This document shows, in pieces, positions 45,201-53,661 of a DNA stretch of 64,000 nucleotides (position 1 is its first letter; the number at the start of each line of letters is the position of its first letter). Source of the stretch: Segatella baroniae DSM 16972 = JCM 13447 (lineage in GTDB: Bacteria > Bacteroidota > Bacteroidia > Bacteroidales > Bacteroidaceae); NCBI RefSeq assembly GCF_000426585.1, contig NZ_AUFQ01000002.1:124001-188000 (forward strand), given 5' to 3'. The notes beneath the pieces were generated by a model. The model saw only the letters and a list, made by a program, of their open reading frames with translations. It had not been told where the DNA came from and searched no databases. The position numbers were made by a program, and so were the translations under genes.

Positions 45201-45580
45201 TAGATTTGCCGGCTCTTCGTTCCCTCTTGCGGAATGCCCAACCTGACCGAGAAATCAACCCCGACGCGCGAGTCCATGATACGGGGACGCATCATGCTCT
45301 GCGGCAAGAGCGTCACACTATAGTTCACACCGACCGTCGTCGGCCGCTCTCCACCGATGGGCATGGACATCAACGACGTGGATATTGTGTACGTGAAGTC
45401 GTCGTAAACGGTCAGGTTCGTATCGAAACTCTTGATACCCCTGATGAATGAAAGCTCAGGTTTCGGTGTCGCCTTCAACGTGTAATTGCCGCTGTGCGTG
45501 GGCATGACGGGCAGCAAGTTGGTAGGTTTGCCCAGCAGGGAAGTGACCTCAAAGACCACCCCCCTCTCCTCAAACCGCAT
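42215..45580 (-). CDS. Zinc-dependent metalloprotease, chimeric with one dead and one intact unit, 5'-truncated
   Basis: 1121 residues of the DUF5117/DUF5118 metalloprotease family. Two homologous units occur in tandem. In the second the zinc motif is intact, HEIGHTLGFMH with His725, Glu726, His729 and His735. In the first the same place reads REAGRMLGLLE (Arg286, Arg290, Glu296), so it cannot bind zinc the same way. Both units share SDRGVAL and a C-terminal helical domain. Unit 2 lacks the leading part of the family and joins unit 1 near LKLQP, as if two tandem genes had recombined. There is no signal peptide and about 200 N-terminal residues of the family are missing, so the gene is probably broken at its 5' end. 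Confidence 0.78.
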   Translation of the reverse strand: MRFEERGVVFEVTSLLGKPTNLLPVMPTHSGNYTLKATPKPELSFIRGIKSFDTNLTVYDDFTYTISTSLMSMPIGGERPTTVGVNYSVTLLPQSMMRPRIMDSRVGVDFSVRLGIPQEGTKSRQIYYSHRWNLIPKDKKAYAKGRLSEPVAPIRFYLDDAFPETWKQPIREGILRWNKAFERIGFRHALEVVDFPQKQAGFDPDNIRYSCIRYIPNGSSAEPTSDVRFNPNTGEIMNASMFIYSNVETLLHKWRFVETAAVDPSVRSNRLSAEKFAEGLSMLVTREAGRMLGLLENPGASSTYPTDSLRNARFTSTMGLAPSVMDDVHYNYVAQPSDRGVALAPTALGMYDHFTIDWNYRYFDPDRVSIDEEKKTLEAFVDGKVKNPRLRFYAGRNAQWDPRVQAGALGNDAIASANLAIRNLRAVQSGLSHRFKNDEDSRIKDKLYLSIAQTHYALYKQVLANVGGIHLNDMKVSSGTPRYQVVGKDLQRRSLQWSLQQAVNFTRHADRSFERKGFMAVSYYDQTLEFMAYDLLAARTRVAVSSFLAPGGYTQKEYFDDVYKVLFASAEQLRAPSQGERVLQRTFVNYAQSAVSKATGSGASGASGGRSVLTDGAEGATPGFGTPGLNLAPNVDINLADKSELYFYSCLLKLQPVSVENAMGPSWVDPRTGEIVTATVLVYNDVINTIDNWRFVQTAQLDPAARTASMPDSIVASTLEYIIAHEIGHTLGFMHNMAASAAFPTDSLRSATFTRQYGTTPSIMDYARFNYVAQPSDRGVALTPPSLGVYDYYALEWAYRVFPRSKGYKDDVRPLRQLIDAHAGDPMYRYGLQQSGFRYDPTAIEEDLGDDPLKASDYGLQNLNYILGHFDAWIPDGDGARKAELYRQMVSQAYGYVRNVYANVSGIRLYQTTETSGLPRYRVVPKDRQRAAALWMLDEARRFGKRGVAEIENRLPQLASHPYKTLASGIQEMALSATPRLALSFYLDSTSYSPLEYCDDVYRNVWAKTIARNEALDEDDIALQKVYVEKLKANVDEVKQVGKVRGLHDAHADESFLGFGSGYGEPETMWMATVDRTAEYVFHYALKLKQLLEERIATTRTPETKAHYVLLHARVQKYLNT

Positions 45581-45702
45581 TTGAAGGCCGTTCTTATATC
45601 ATTCTCCTACCGTTCAAGCCAGGGCGTATATAAAGCTCCCTGTACGCCCGAAACGCCCGTGTATAAAGGACTTCACGCATACCAACAAAAAAAGGCCACA
45701 CG

Positions 45703-45847
45703 CGTAAACGTGCAGCCCTATGTGTGTAAACCTTTCGCCAGCCTCATGTAAACGAAAAGCCCTTCGATGTAAACCAAAATTAAACCAATGTAAACGTTTC
45801 GTTTTGTGGAGTCTCAACCATCAAACTACGCATAACTCTTTGTAAAC
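45703..45847 (+). repeat. GTAAAC array with 21-23 bp spacing
   Basis: GTAAAC occurs at 45703, 45726, 45748, 45769, 45790 and 45842; the first five are 23, 22, 21 and 21 bp apart, and most are preceded by T or AT. Sequences between are not conserved. The gap 45581-45877 also has two TATAAAG words (near 45630 and 45662). The array lies exactly between two truncated genes. It resembles an iteron or phased operator but I see no replication gene. Confidence 0.7.
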
Positions 45848-45877
45848 TAACGACTTTACCAACTTTTCAGCCCTCCA

Positions 45878-48266
45878 TCATCCTATACACTTCGTTCTGT
45901 GCCCCATAATGTCGAGCAGCAAGTTGTCGGTGTTCTTGACATAATAGTCTGCCGAGAGGTCGAGCCTGCCACGGAAAGCGGTGAAATCGACACCGACGTT
46001 CGTGCTTAGGGTGCGTTCCCATTTCAAGTCGGGGTTGCCGATGGTCATCGGTACGGCACCGGTGCCCTTGCCGTAATTGTACGTGCTGTTATAGCTGTAA
46101 GTGGTCAGCGCCTGATAGGGGTTGAAATTGATATTGCCCAGATATCCTATGCTGGCACGAAGCTTCAGCAACTGGATAGGCAGGCCCTTCATGAACTTCT
46201 CATTGTGCAGGTTCCATCCTCCACCTGCGCTCCAGAACGGTGCAAAACGGCTGTTCCTGCCGAACTTCGACGAACCTTCATAGCGATAAATCAGATCGAG
46301 AAAATACTTGTTGTCCCATATCGTGTTGGCATTGACGAAGAATCCCACGCCGGTCGAGCGTGTGTCGGAGCCTGTCGGACGTCCCGTCAGGTCGTAAGAG
46401 GTGGCAAATCCCGGATGACCGAGCTTGTCGGAATAGAATCCGATTGACTTATACCCGGCCGCGTCGACAGAAGACGACTCGATGCTGCTGCCGCCCCATA
46501 GCCGTCAGGAAGAGCTTCTTCATGAAATAGCTGTTGTATGACAACATCACCTTGCCCTGATAAGTGGTGGTGTTCACCCATTCGTCCGTCAACGAACCGC
46601 GTTGGTCGGACGACTTGGAGCGGATTTCATTGTAAGAGAAAGGAGAAACGAAACGGCGCGTGTCCTGCTTGCTGCGATTGATGGAGAAGTCGCCGTCCAG
46701 ACGGAACTTCTCTCCCATCCATACCTGCACGTTGGTCGTATTGAGGAAGTCGAAGGTGTTGCGCTTGCCGTAACTTCCCAAGGACGCCTCGTAAAGGGGA
46801 TTGGCAAGATCGTGATAGAAAGATTTCCTCAGTTCCCCCTCGGCGTCGTAAGGATTCTCGTAAGGGTTCTGCCTCACCCACGTCACGAAGTCGCCGTAAG
46901 GAGAATCATTGCTGGTGATGGAGGAAATGGTAGCCGTATTGGACACGAAGAACTTGCCCGAGACGTTGTACGACAATTTAAAATTGGTGGAAAGACGGGT
47001 GCGGTCGGAGCCTTTCATCACGCCCGCATCCTTGCCGTAGCGCACACCCAGGTTGTATTTGGCCCGCTCGTCGCCACCGTCTATGCTCAAGCTGTGCGCC
47101 TGCGAGACGGCGTTGCGAAGGGGCTTTGACAACCATCGGTATCGACGCCGTTCTGCACTTCGTTGAACAACCACGCGTATTCCCTGTCCAAGGCGTATTG
47201 CCGCGAAGGGTCGCTGTCGCTGAACAAGCCTGCCAAGCGTTCATACTCCAACTTCTGACCGGCATTGAGCAAATGGTAGTCGTGCAAATCGGGCGTAGAC
47301 AATCGGAGAGTTCCGCTGTAATTGAGTTTCAGTTTGCCGCCTTTCAAAGCCTTGGTGGTAATCACGATGACGCCTGCCGAAGCCTTGGCGCCATACAAGG
47401 CCGAAGCCGAAGCGTCCTTCAGCACCGTCACCGACTCGATGTCGTTCATATCCATATCGTAGACATACTCCGCAGAAACCTGCGAACCGTCTACCACAAA
47501 CACGGGCATGTTGGCCTGGCCCTCGAAAGTGGCGCGGCCACGGATGTTGATGTCGGCCAACTTATTGGGGTCGGAACCCCGACAGATTGTCCTCCAGGAT
47601 GACCATGCCGGGAACGAAGGAAGACAAGCTTTGCAAGACGTTCTTAGTGCCCATGTTCAACAGTTGCTCGCGGTTTACCGCCACCTGCGCACCCGTAAAC
47701 GAGTTCTTGTTCTTCGTTACATAGCCCGTCACCAGCTTTGTCACCGAGCGATAGCCTATCGACGAAACGGTGATACGGGCTTCTTTCTTGTCGGTCTGTA
47801 TCTGATAATCGCCATTGATGTCGGTCACATATCCGCCGTTGACGCCTTCCACGCGGATGATGGCACCAATCAAGGGCTCGCCGTGCTCGTCGGTCACCTG
47901 ACCGTAAATGCCGGTCTTGCGCTGCGCAGGCTCTTTTCGGGCCAACTTCAGCGTATCGCCCTCCATGCTGTAGGCCAGCGGCAACTGGTTGCTCAACGTC
48001 AGGAGCAAACTCGACAACGACTGCTCGCGCACATCGAAGGTGACTCCCCGGAAGGTTTTCACGTTGTCATTATCATACGAAATGGTCAGTCCTGTTTGTC
48101 TGGCGACTTCCATTGCAAACTCTTCAACGGTGGCATTGCGCAGCGAAAGGGTTACTTTCGCCTCGTTTTGCCCCTGGGCATGCAACAAAAGAGACAAAGG
48201 ACCATAGCACAGAATGTTCAAAAAGAGAACAATCCAAATGCGTTGAATGAATTGAATCTTCTACAT
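45878..48266 (-). pseudogene. SusC/RagA-family receptor pseudogene
   Basis: The pieces add up to one SusC: STN domain, carboxypeptidase-like domain (TGIYGQVTDEHGEPLIGAIIRV), plug ([27 protein letters not shown]) and part of the barrel to about DNLLLDI. Damage: an amber codon right after the ATG at 48266 (ATG TAG AAG ATT), an extra C in the CCCC run at 47576-47579, a lost base near 47131 and an extra C in the run at 46494-46497. The last 200-250 residues of the barrel are absent, and no SusD follows. All three indels are single bases, two in C runs, so sequencing error is possible for these, but not for the missing end. Confidence 0.85.
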
Positions 48267-48412
48267 CTTTCTCTTAATTATGGAGATTTTTATTGAATAC
48301 AATCCGTCTCATGCGAAAAAGCACTACCCGCCTCTTCTCAAACGAGACCTCTTGCGTACGAATGAATACAATCTTTTTGTAAGTCAAATCCGTTTAGTCG
48401 TCTAGTATCTTG

Positions 48413-48432
48413 CACCTATTTTGAAATAGGTG
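48413..48432 (-). other. Hairpin at the 5' leader start of the SusC pseudogene
   Basis: CACCTATTT-TG-AAATAGGTG, a perfect 9-bp stem, immediately downstream of the -7 box, so it would sit at the very 5' end of the transcript and may stabilise it. Confidence 0.5.
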
Positions 48433-48436
48433 GGCG

Positions 48437-48444
48437 CAAAATTA
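48437..48444 (-). promoter_or_regulatory. -7 box TAATTTTG for the SusC pseudogene
   Basis: TAnnTTTG box about 170 bp upstream of the old ATG (48266). No -33 TTTG at standard distance. The remaining gap to 48866 is AT-richer and I see no gene in it. Confidence 0.5.
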
Positions 48445-48866
48445 TAAAAGAAATGCGACAATTCATGCTCTTTTATCCATAAAAAATGAAAAAAACTATC
48501 ATTCTTTAGATAAATCAACGCTGGCTTGGGACAAGCCTTCTGTCGACAAACTCTTTCTGAAGGATAAGGAAAGACATAGCCCGGCAGGGCTTATTTACTT
48601 TTCAATAACAACACAAACTGATTGTCAAACAAGCTCTTGAGAACTTGTATATTCACCAACCATCATCTATAAAACCACCTTTGGCCTCAGCTTACACAGT
48701 CAAAACTGTTATTATCCTTTTTTCATTGCTACATGGTCATCGTGCTTTGCGCTGACAACTGCTTGGCGGTTGGCCTTTTATAGGGGCTTGATTGCCCGCT
48801 GCATGCGCCACGCTGCCCAGGCGTCGTTGGCGGTTGGCCCGGCCAAAGGGTGGCAATTAAACTGAA

Positions 48867-48923
48867 AAAGTTATCCTTTCAGCGGATGAAAAGAGTGCTT
48901 TCATCCGCTGAAAGGATAACTTT
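48867..48923 (-). terminator. 25-bp perfect inverted repeat, likely terminator of the M23 gene
   Basis: Arms 48867-48891 and 48899-48923 are perfect complements over 25 bp with a 7-nt loop (AGAGTGC). They contain CCTTTCAGCGGATGAAA-type words of the dispersed repeat modules. It lies 40 bp beyond the M23 peptidase stop on the minus strand. Confidence 0.8.
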
Positions 48924-48962
48924 GACATACTGAAAAGGCTGCTTTCGGAAGCCTGTTTCAGC

Positions 48963-49898
48963 CTATGAACAGCGCAGTATCTGGCCCGGTCTGATGCGGG
49001 TGGACTTCGTGATGCGGTTCAACTCGCAGAGGCGGTCGACCGAAATGCCGCGTTTCTTGGCGATGGTGGCCAGCGATTCGCCGGCCTTCGCCTTGTAGTA
49101 GACGATTTCCTCGGCGGCGTTCTCCTTCTCGACATAGTCTCCGCGCACCATCTCTTGCGTATAACCGCCGTTTCCTATCTTGCCGCGCACGCGGGAGGCA
49201 AGCTCCGACTCCTCGTCATAAGTGCGTGCGTTGTAGACGTAGTAGTCGCCCGTCACGTCCTGATTGCGGAAGTCGAACATCAGCGCAGGGTTGAGGGCCA
49301 TGCCGCAAAGGCGCGTCTCGAAGTGGAGATGGGAGCCTGTGCTCCGGCCCGTATTGCCGCCGAGGCCGATAGGTTCGCCCGCCCTGACGACCTGGTTTTC
49401 GGCCACCAGCTGGGCCGAAAGGTGGCCGTAGATGGTCTCCAGGCCGTTCGGATGGCGGATGACGATGTATTTTCCGTAGCCGGCGGCCTCATATTTCACG
49501 ATTCTCACCTTGCCGCTGAACGCCGCGCGTATGGTGTCGCCGATATAGACCTTGATGTCGAGCCCCTTGTGCTGGCGTCCCCAGCGCGCGCCGAAGTTGC
49601 TTGTGACAACTCGACTCGTGGTGGGCATGCAGAAATGGCGTAGGCTAATCTTGAAGGAATCGGGCACATTGGCGATGCGATGCGCGTATTTGTTGTTGAA
49701 ATCCTCGTAGAGTTGGGCGGCGGGCGACTCCATTTCCTCGCGTGCCGTGAGCGACTTGAAGATCAAGGTGTCGACGGCCTTCATCTTTCTGTCGACCGGA
49801 GCCTGGCGGGCCAGCAGGTCTTGCGCGGCCACGGGCAGTGTCGTCAAGGCAAAGAGGGTCGCTATGGCCATTCTCCGAATATGCTTCTTTAAATCCAT
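48963..49898 (-). CDS. M23-family metallopeptidase with LysM domain
   Basis: 311 residues with a signal peptide (to about LPVAAQ). The peptidase domain (about 95-200) has HKGLDIKV (His, Asp zinc ligands) and HLHFE; YGHLSAQ is also conserved. A LysM repeat occupies about 262-310 (YYKAKAGESLATIAKKRGISVDRLCELNRI). It should act on peptidoglycan or regulate amidases in the periplasm. All LytM zinc ligands are present, so it is likely active. Own promoter at 50027. Confidence 0.93.
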   Translation of the reverse strand: MDLKKHIRRMAIATLFALTTLPVAAQDLLARQAPVDRKMKAVDTLIFKSLTAREEMESPAAQLYEDFNNKYAHRIANVPDSFKISLRHFCMPTTSRVVTSNFGARWGRQHKGLDIKVYIGDTIRAAFSGKVRIVKYEAAGYGKYIVIRHPNGLETIYGHLSAQLVAENQVVRAGEPIGLGGNTGRSTGSHLHFETRLCGMALNPALMFDFRNQDVTGDYYVYNARTYDEESELASRVRGKIGNGGYTQEMVRGDYVEKENAAEEIVYYKAKAGESLATIAKKRGISVDRLCELNRITKSTRIRPGQILRCS

Positions 49899-50026
49899 TT
49901 TCTATTATTTAGGTTTAAGTCAAAGTGTGGAACGAGGTAGGAAATCCACGTGCCGCCATCCGCGGGAAGACAAATGAAATGGCAAATGCCATTTGAAAAC
50001 CGCTTCATTTTCGATGAACGACTTCG

Positions 50027-50034
50027 CAAAGATA
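50027..50034 (-). promoter_or_regulatory. -7 box TATCTTTG for the M23 gene
   Basis: TAnnTTTG box on the minus strand, about 130 bp before the ATG. The leader holds the palindrome AAATGGCA-AA-TGCCATTT near 49977-49994. The gap 49899-50141 contains nothing else recognisable. Confidence 0.6.
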
Positions 50035-50141
50035 GCAAAAAACTGAGGAAGTTGTAGCCCTGTTAACAGTTTTTATTGGCTTTTTAACAATCAACCGATT
50101 GATTATAGGACAGTTATAGGGGCTTTATACAAACGGGGAGA

Positions 50142-52244
50142 CTACGAAATGGCCGCCCAATTGACGTTAGTTTTTCTTAACTCTTTGAGCCGGTTCCACA
50201 GCATTGCGTTTTGGTTCTTTTCACAATTGGGGTCGTCGTCGATGATTTTCCGGGCTTCGTCGCGCGCCATCTGCACCAGTTGGCCGTCGCGGGCGATGTC
50301 GGCAATTTTCAGGTCGAAGGCGATTCCGCTCTGCTGGGTGCCCTCCAGGTCGCCCGGACCACGGAGTTTCAGGTCGGCTTCGGCAATGCGGAAGCCGTCG
50401 TTGGTGTCGCACATGATGTCGATGCGCTTGCGGGTGTCCTCCGTCAGCTGGTGGTTCGTCACCAGGATGCAGTACGACTGCTTGGCGCCGCGGCCCACCC
50501 GTCCGCGCAACTGGTGCAATTGCGACAGTCCGAACCGCTGGGCGTCGAGGATGACCATGACGGACGCGTTGGGAACGTTGACCCCCACTTCTATCACCGT
50601 CGTGGCGACGAGTATCTGGGTATGGCCGCTGACGAACCGTTGCATCTCCGCTTCCTTCTCGGCGCTCTTCATCCGGCCGTGCACCTTGCTGATGTTGAAC
50701 TCCGGAAACACCTGGAGCAGCGCCTCGTAGCCGTCCTCCAGGTTCTTCAAATCACTCTTTTCGCTCTCCTTGATGAGCGGGAATACGATGTAGACCTGGC
50801 GCCCTTGATGGATCTGTTGCCTGATTCCGGCGTACAGACTCGTCGTTTGGTCGTCATATTTGTGGATGGTCTGGATGGGTTTGCGGCCCGGCGGCAGTTC
50901 GTCGATGACGCTTACGTCCAGGTCTCCATAGATGGTCATGGCCAAGGTGCGGGGTATCGGCGTGGCGGTCATGACCAGTATGTGGGGCGGATTCTCGCTC
51001 TTGGCCCACAGGCGGGCACGCTGGGCCACGCCGAAGCGGTGCTGTTCGTCGACGACGGCCAGCCCCAGGCGCGCGAACTGCACCGTCTCCTCAATCACTG
51101 CATGGGTTCCGACGAGTATTTGCACGTCGCCCGCGGCCAGTCCGTCCAGCACGGCCTTGCGCCGCTTGCCTTTCACGACGCCCGTGAGCAGCTCCACGCG
51201 GATGGGGAGGCCCTTCAGAAACGCCTGGATGGTGGCGAGGTGCTGCTCGGCGAGTATCTCCGTCGGGGCCATCATGCAGGCCTGGAAGCCGTTGTCGATG
51301 GCGATGAGCATGCTCATGAGGGCCACCAGCGTCTTGCCCGAGCCCACGTCGCCTTGCAAAAGGCGGTTCATCTGCCGGCCGCTGTTCATGTCCGACCGTA
51401 TCTCGTGCATCACCCGCTTCTGCGCCCGGGTCAGTTCGAACGGCAGGTTGTGGGCGTAGAAGTCGTGGAAAGCCTTGCCCACGTGCGCAAAGCAGTAGCC
51501 CCTGTACTTGCGGCGGTGATCGCTCGCGTACCTTAATATATTGAGTTGAACGTAGAAAAGCTCCTCGAACTTGAGGCGCACCTGTGCCCGTTGCAGGTCG
51601 TCGAGGCTCTTGGGATAGTGAATCAGGCGCATGGCCTGCTCCCGGGAGATGAGGTGCAGCGGCGTGGTGATGAACGGCGGCAAGGTCTCGCCGATGGCGT
51701 TTTCGGGCAACTTGCCCACGAGGGTCTTCGTCAGCTTCTCGATGGCGCGGCTGGTCATGCCGTGGTTCTTCATCTTCTCGGTCGTATTGTAATACGGCTG
51801 CATGCCCATCTCGTTGAGCTGGAGGTCTTCCGCCTTCTCCATCTCGGGATGGGCGAACTGATAACGGCCGCCGTAGACGGTCGGTTTGCCGAAGACGATG
51901 TACTCCACGCCCACCTGGCAGCTCTTGTAGACATACTGCGCGCCCCGGAACCACACCAGGTCGACCACGCCATGGCCGTCGGAGAAGTGGGCCACCACGC
52001 GCTTCTTGCGGGGCGAAGTGGTGAATTCCTCGAAGCTGAGAATCTTTCCCTTGATTTGCACGAAGGGCATTTGGCCGTTCAACTCGTCGATGTGATAGAT
52101 CTTGCTGCGGTCTACATATTTATAAGGGTAGGTCTCCAGCAGGTCACGCCACGAGTTCACGCCCAGCTCATTGGCCAGCAGCGTCTTCTTCTTCGGCCCT
52201 ACGCCGGGAAGATACATGATGTCTTGGTCGAGGATGGAGGACAT
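50142..52244 (-). CDS. recG: ATP-dependent DNA helicase RecG
   Basis: 700 residues, full length. N-terminal wedge/OB domain (YLPGVGPKKKTLLANELGV...), Walker A GDVGSGKTLVA, the DEQH box VVDEQHRFGVAQR, TATPIPRT and the TRG region (QLHQLRGRVGRG...SYCIL) are all present. It reverses stalled forks and processes Holliday junctions. It follows ispD after 39 bp that contain a small GGATGATGGATGTTGGATGA quasi-repeat. Confidence 0.97.
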   Translation of the reverse strand: MSSILDQDIMYLPGVGPKKKTLLANELGVNSWRDLLETYPYKYVDRSKIYHIDELNGQMPFVQIKGKILSFEEFTTSPRKKRVVAHFSDGHGVVDLVWFRGAQYVYKSCQVGVEYIVFGKPTVYGGRYQFAHPEMEKAEDLQLNEMGMQPYYNTTEKMKNHGMTSRAIEKLTKTLVGKLPENAIGETLPPFITTPLHLISREQAMRLIHYPKSLDDLQRAQVRLKFEELFYVQLNILRYASDHRRKYRGYCFAHVGKAFHDFYAHNLPFELTRAQKRVMHEIRSDMNSGRQMNRLLQGDVGSGKTLVALMSMLIAIDNGFQACMMAPTEILAEQHLATIQAFLKGLPIRVELLTGVVKGKRRKAVLDGLAAGDVQILVGTHAVIEETVQFARLGLAVVDEQHRFGVAQRARLWAKSENPPHILVMTATPIPRTLAMTIYGDLDVSVIDELPPGRKPIQTIHKYDDQTTSLYAGIRQQIHQGRQVYIVFPLIKESEKSDLKNLEDGYEALLQVFPEFNISKVHGRMKSAEKEAEMQRFVSGHTQILVATTVIEVGVNVPNASVMVILDAQRFGLSQLHQLRGRVGRGAKQSYCILVTNHQLTEDTRKRIDIMCDTNDGFRIAEADLKLRGPGDLEGTQQSGIAFDLKIADIARDGQLVQMARDEARKIIDDDPNCEKNQNAMLWNRLKELRKTNVNWAAIS

Positions 52245-52283
52245 GTCGGGTGGTGGATGATGGATGTTGGATGACGAGGGGTG

Positions 52284-52964
52284 TCAGGTTGTGGGATGGC
52301 GGAGCAACGCTTCGGCGACAATGAGGTCGAAGGGGGTCGTCACCTTGATGTTTTCGCGGTTTCCTTCGACCATGGCTACCTGGCAACCCAGCGCTTCTAC
52401 GACCGAAGCGTCGTCCGTGAACGACTCCCGAAAGGGCTGTCTGAAGGCCCGGCGGGCCAGGGCGACGTCGAAGACCTGGGGCGTCTGCACGACACGATAG
52501 TCGCTACGCAGCACGTTCTTGCCGCCGCCCAGCCTGTCGACATAGCGCAACGTGTCGGTCACGGGCAGCACGGGAATGGCCGCATAGGCGTCTTCGGCCG
52601 CGTCGAAGCACCTCTCTATCGTGTCAATCGACACGAAAGGACGCACGCCGTCGTGGATTCCCACCAGCCCATCGGCGTCCTCGAGGATGGCGTCCAGCCC
52701 GTTTCGAGACGACTCAAAGCGCGTGGCGCCGCCGTCGACGACCGTGTGCGCGATGTCGAAATGGTGGTCGCGGCAGAGTTGCCGCCAGTAGGCTTGCTGG
52801 CTTTCGGGCAGCACCAGGATGATGTTCATGGCCCCGTCGTAGGCGTGGAAACGCTCGATGGTGCGCATCAGGATAGGTCTGCCGCCCACGGGGAGGAACT
52901 GCTTGGGCACGTCGGCCCCCATACGCAGCCCCTGGCCGCCCGCTACAATGATGACATGGTTCAT
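52284..52964 (-). CDS. ispD: 2-C-methyl-D-erythritol 4-phosphate cytidylyltransferase
   Basis: 226 residues. CTP-binding [19 protein letters not shown] at the N-terminus, HDGVRPFV, and [11 protein letters not shown] match IspD. It forms CDP-methylerythritol in the MEP isoprenoid pathway. It starts 3 bp after the DJ-1 gene stop and is followed by recG. Full length, no anomalies. Confidence 0.95.
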   Translation of the reverse strand: MNHVIIVAGGQGLRMGADVPKQFLPVGGRPILMRTIERFHAYDGAMNIILVLPESQQAYWRQLCRDHHFDIAHTVVDGGATRFESSRNGLDAILEDADGLVGIHDGVRPFVSIDTIERCFDAAEDAYAAIPVLPVTDTLRYVDRLGGGKNVLRSDYRVVQTPQVFDVALARRAFRQPFRESFTDDASVVEALGCQVAMVEGNRENIKVTTPFDLIVAEALLRHPTT

Positions 52965-52967
52965 CGC

Positions 52968-53540
52968 CTACTCCGCTTCGTTCATCAGATGGGCGTACTG
53001 CATGCCCTTCTCCAACTCCCGCACCCGTGCTTCGTCGACGAAATAGCGCAGGATGCGATAGGCGTAGGGCAGTGTGGCGGCCGGTCCTTCGCCCGTGATG
53101 ACGTTGCCGTCTTCCTGAAACAACGCGCCCGTATAGGTGGTCGAAGCGTTGAAATGCTTCTCGAAGCCCGGGCTGCAGGTGGCTTTCCGCCCGTCGAGAA
53201 TGCCGCAACCGGCCAGCACCATGGGCGCGGCACAGATGGCGCCGATGCGCTTTCCGGCCGCGTTCTGCCGCTTCAAGGCCTCGCGCACGCCCTCGTGTTC
53301 GTTCAGGTTGACGCTCCCGGGCAGCCCACCGGGCAGCAGCAGCATGTCGGCATCGCGCAAGTCGGCGTCCTCGAACTTGATGTCGGCCTTGATGGTGACG
53401 CCGTGTGACGACTCCACGAACTCGCTTCCTGTCACGCTGACGGTCTTGATGTCGACGCCGCCGCGGCGCAGGATGTCCACCGGAGCCAAGCCTTCGATCT
53501 CTTCGAAGCCGTTGGCTACAAATTCATACACTTTTGCCAT
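52968..53540 (-). CDS. DJ-1/PfpI family protein
   Basis: 190 residues. ANGFEEIEGLAPVDILRRGG supplies the conserved Glu, and GAICAAPMVLAG the nucleophile-elbow Cys near residue 106. Such proteins are glyoxalase III/deglycase-like or stress proteins; which applies here is uncertain. First gene of a DJ-1, ispD, recG set, with a -7 box at 53595-53602. Confidence 0.92.
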   Translation of the reverse strand: MAKVYEFVANGFEEIEGLAPVDILRRGGVDIKTVSVTGSEFVESSHGVTIKADIKFEDADLRDADMLLLPGGLPGSVNLNEHEGVREALKRQNAAGKRIGAICAAPMVLAGCGILDGRKATCSPGFEKHFNASTTYTGALFQEDGNVITGEGPAATLPYAYRILRYFVDEARVRELEKGMQYAHLMNEAE

Positions 53541-53580
53541 AATTTAATAGTTGGTTGATGGAATTGTCATTAAAAAGCAG

Positions 53581-53602
53581 TATTTTTGCTCATGCAAATA
53601 TA
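53581..53602. promoter_or_regulatory. Facing -7 boxes for nadK (+) and the DJ-1 gene (-)
   Basis: TATTTTTG on the plus strand (53581-53588) and TATATTTG on the minus strand (53595-53602) point at each other across 6 bp. The two transcripts would overlap at their start regions, so polymerases compete. Confidence 0.45.
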
Positions 53603-53661
53603 CGAAATGTTTGCTATATTGCCGTCACATGGCAATAAAAGAATTATAAACCATCGTTTTT

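Noticed and set aside
45614-45817. 67-residue minus-strand protein between the metalloprotease and SusC pseudogene
   Set aside because: It only reads through the GTAAAC array, shows no resemblance to the missing metalloprotease N-terminus and has no start signals.
45703-45847. Plasmid-type replication origin
   Set aside because: The phased GTAAAC words are suggestive, but no initiator gene, AT-rich melting region or DnaA-box cluster is near, so I list it only as a repeat.
48300-48866. tRNA or other stable RNA genes in the long gap
   Set aside because: I looked for cloverleaf and TTCGA-type patterns and saw only small hairpins; nothing could be supported.
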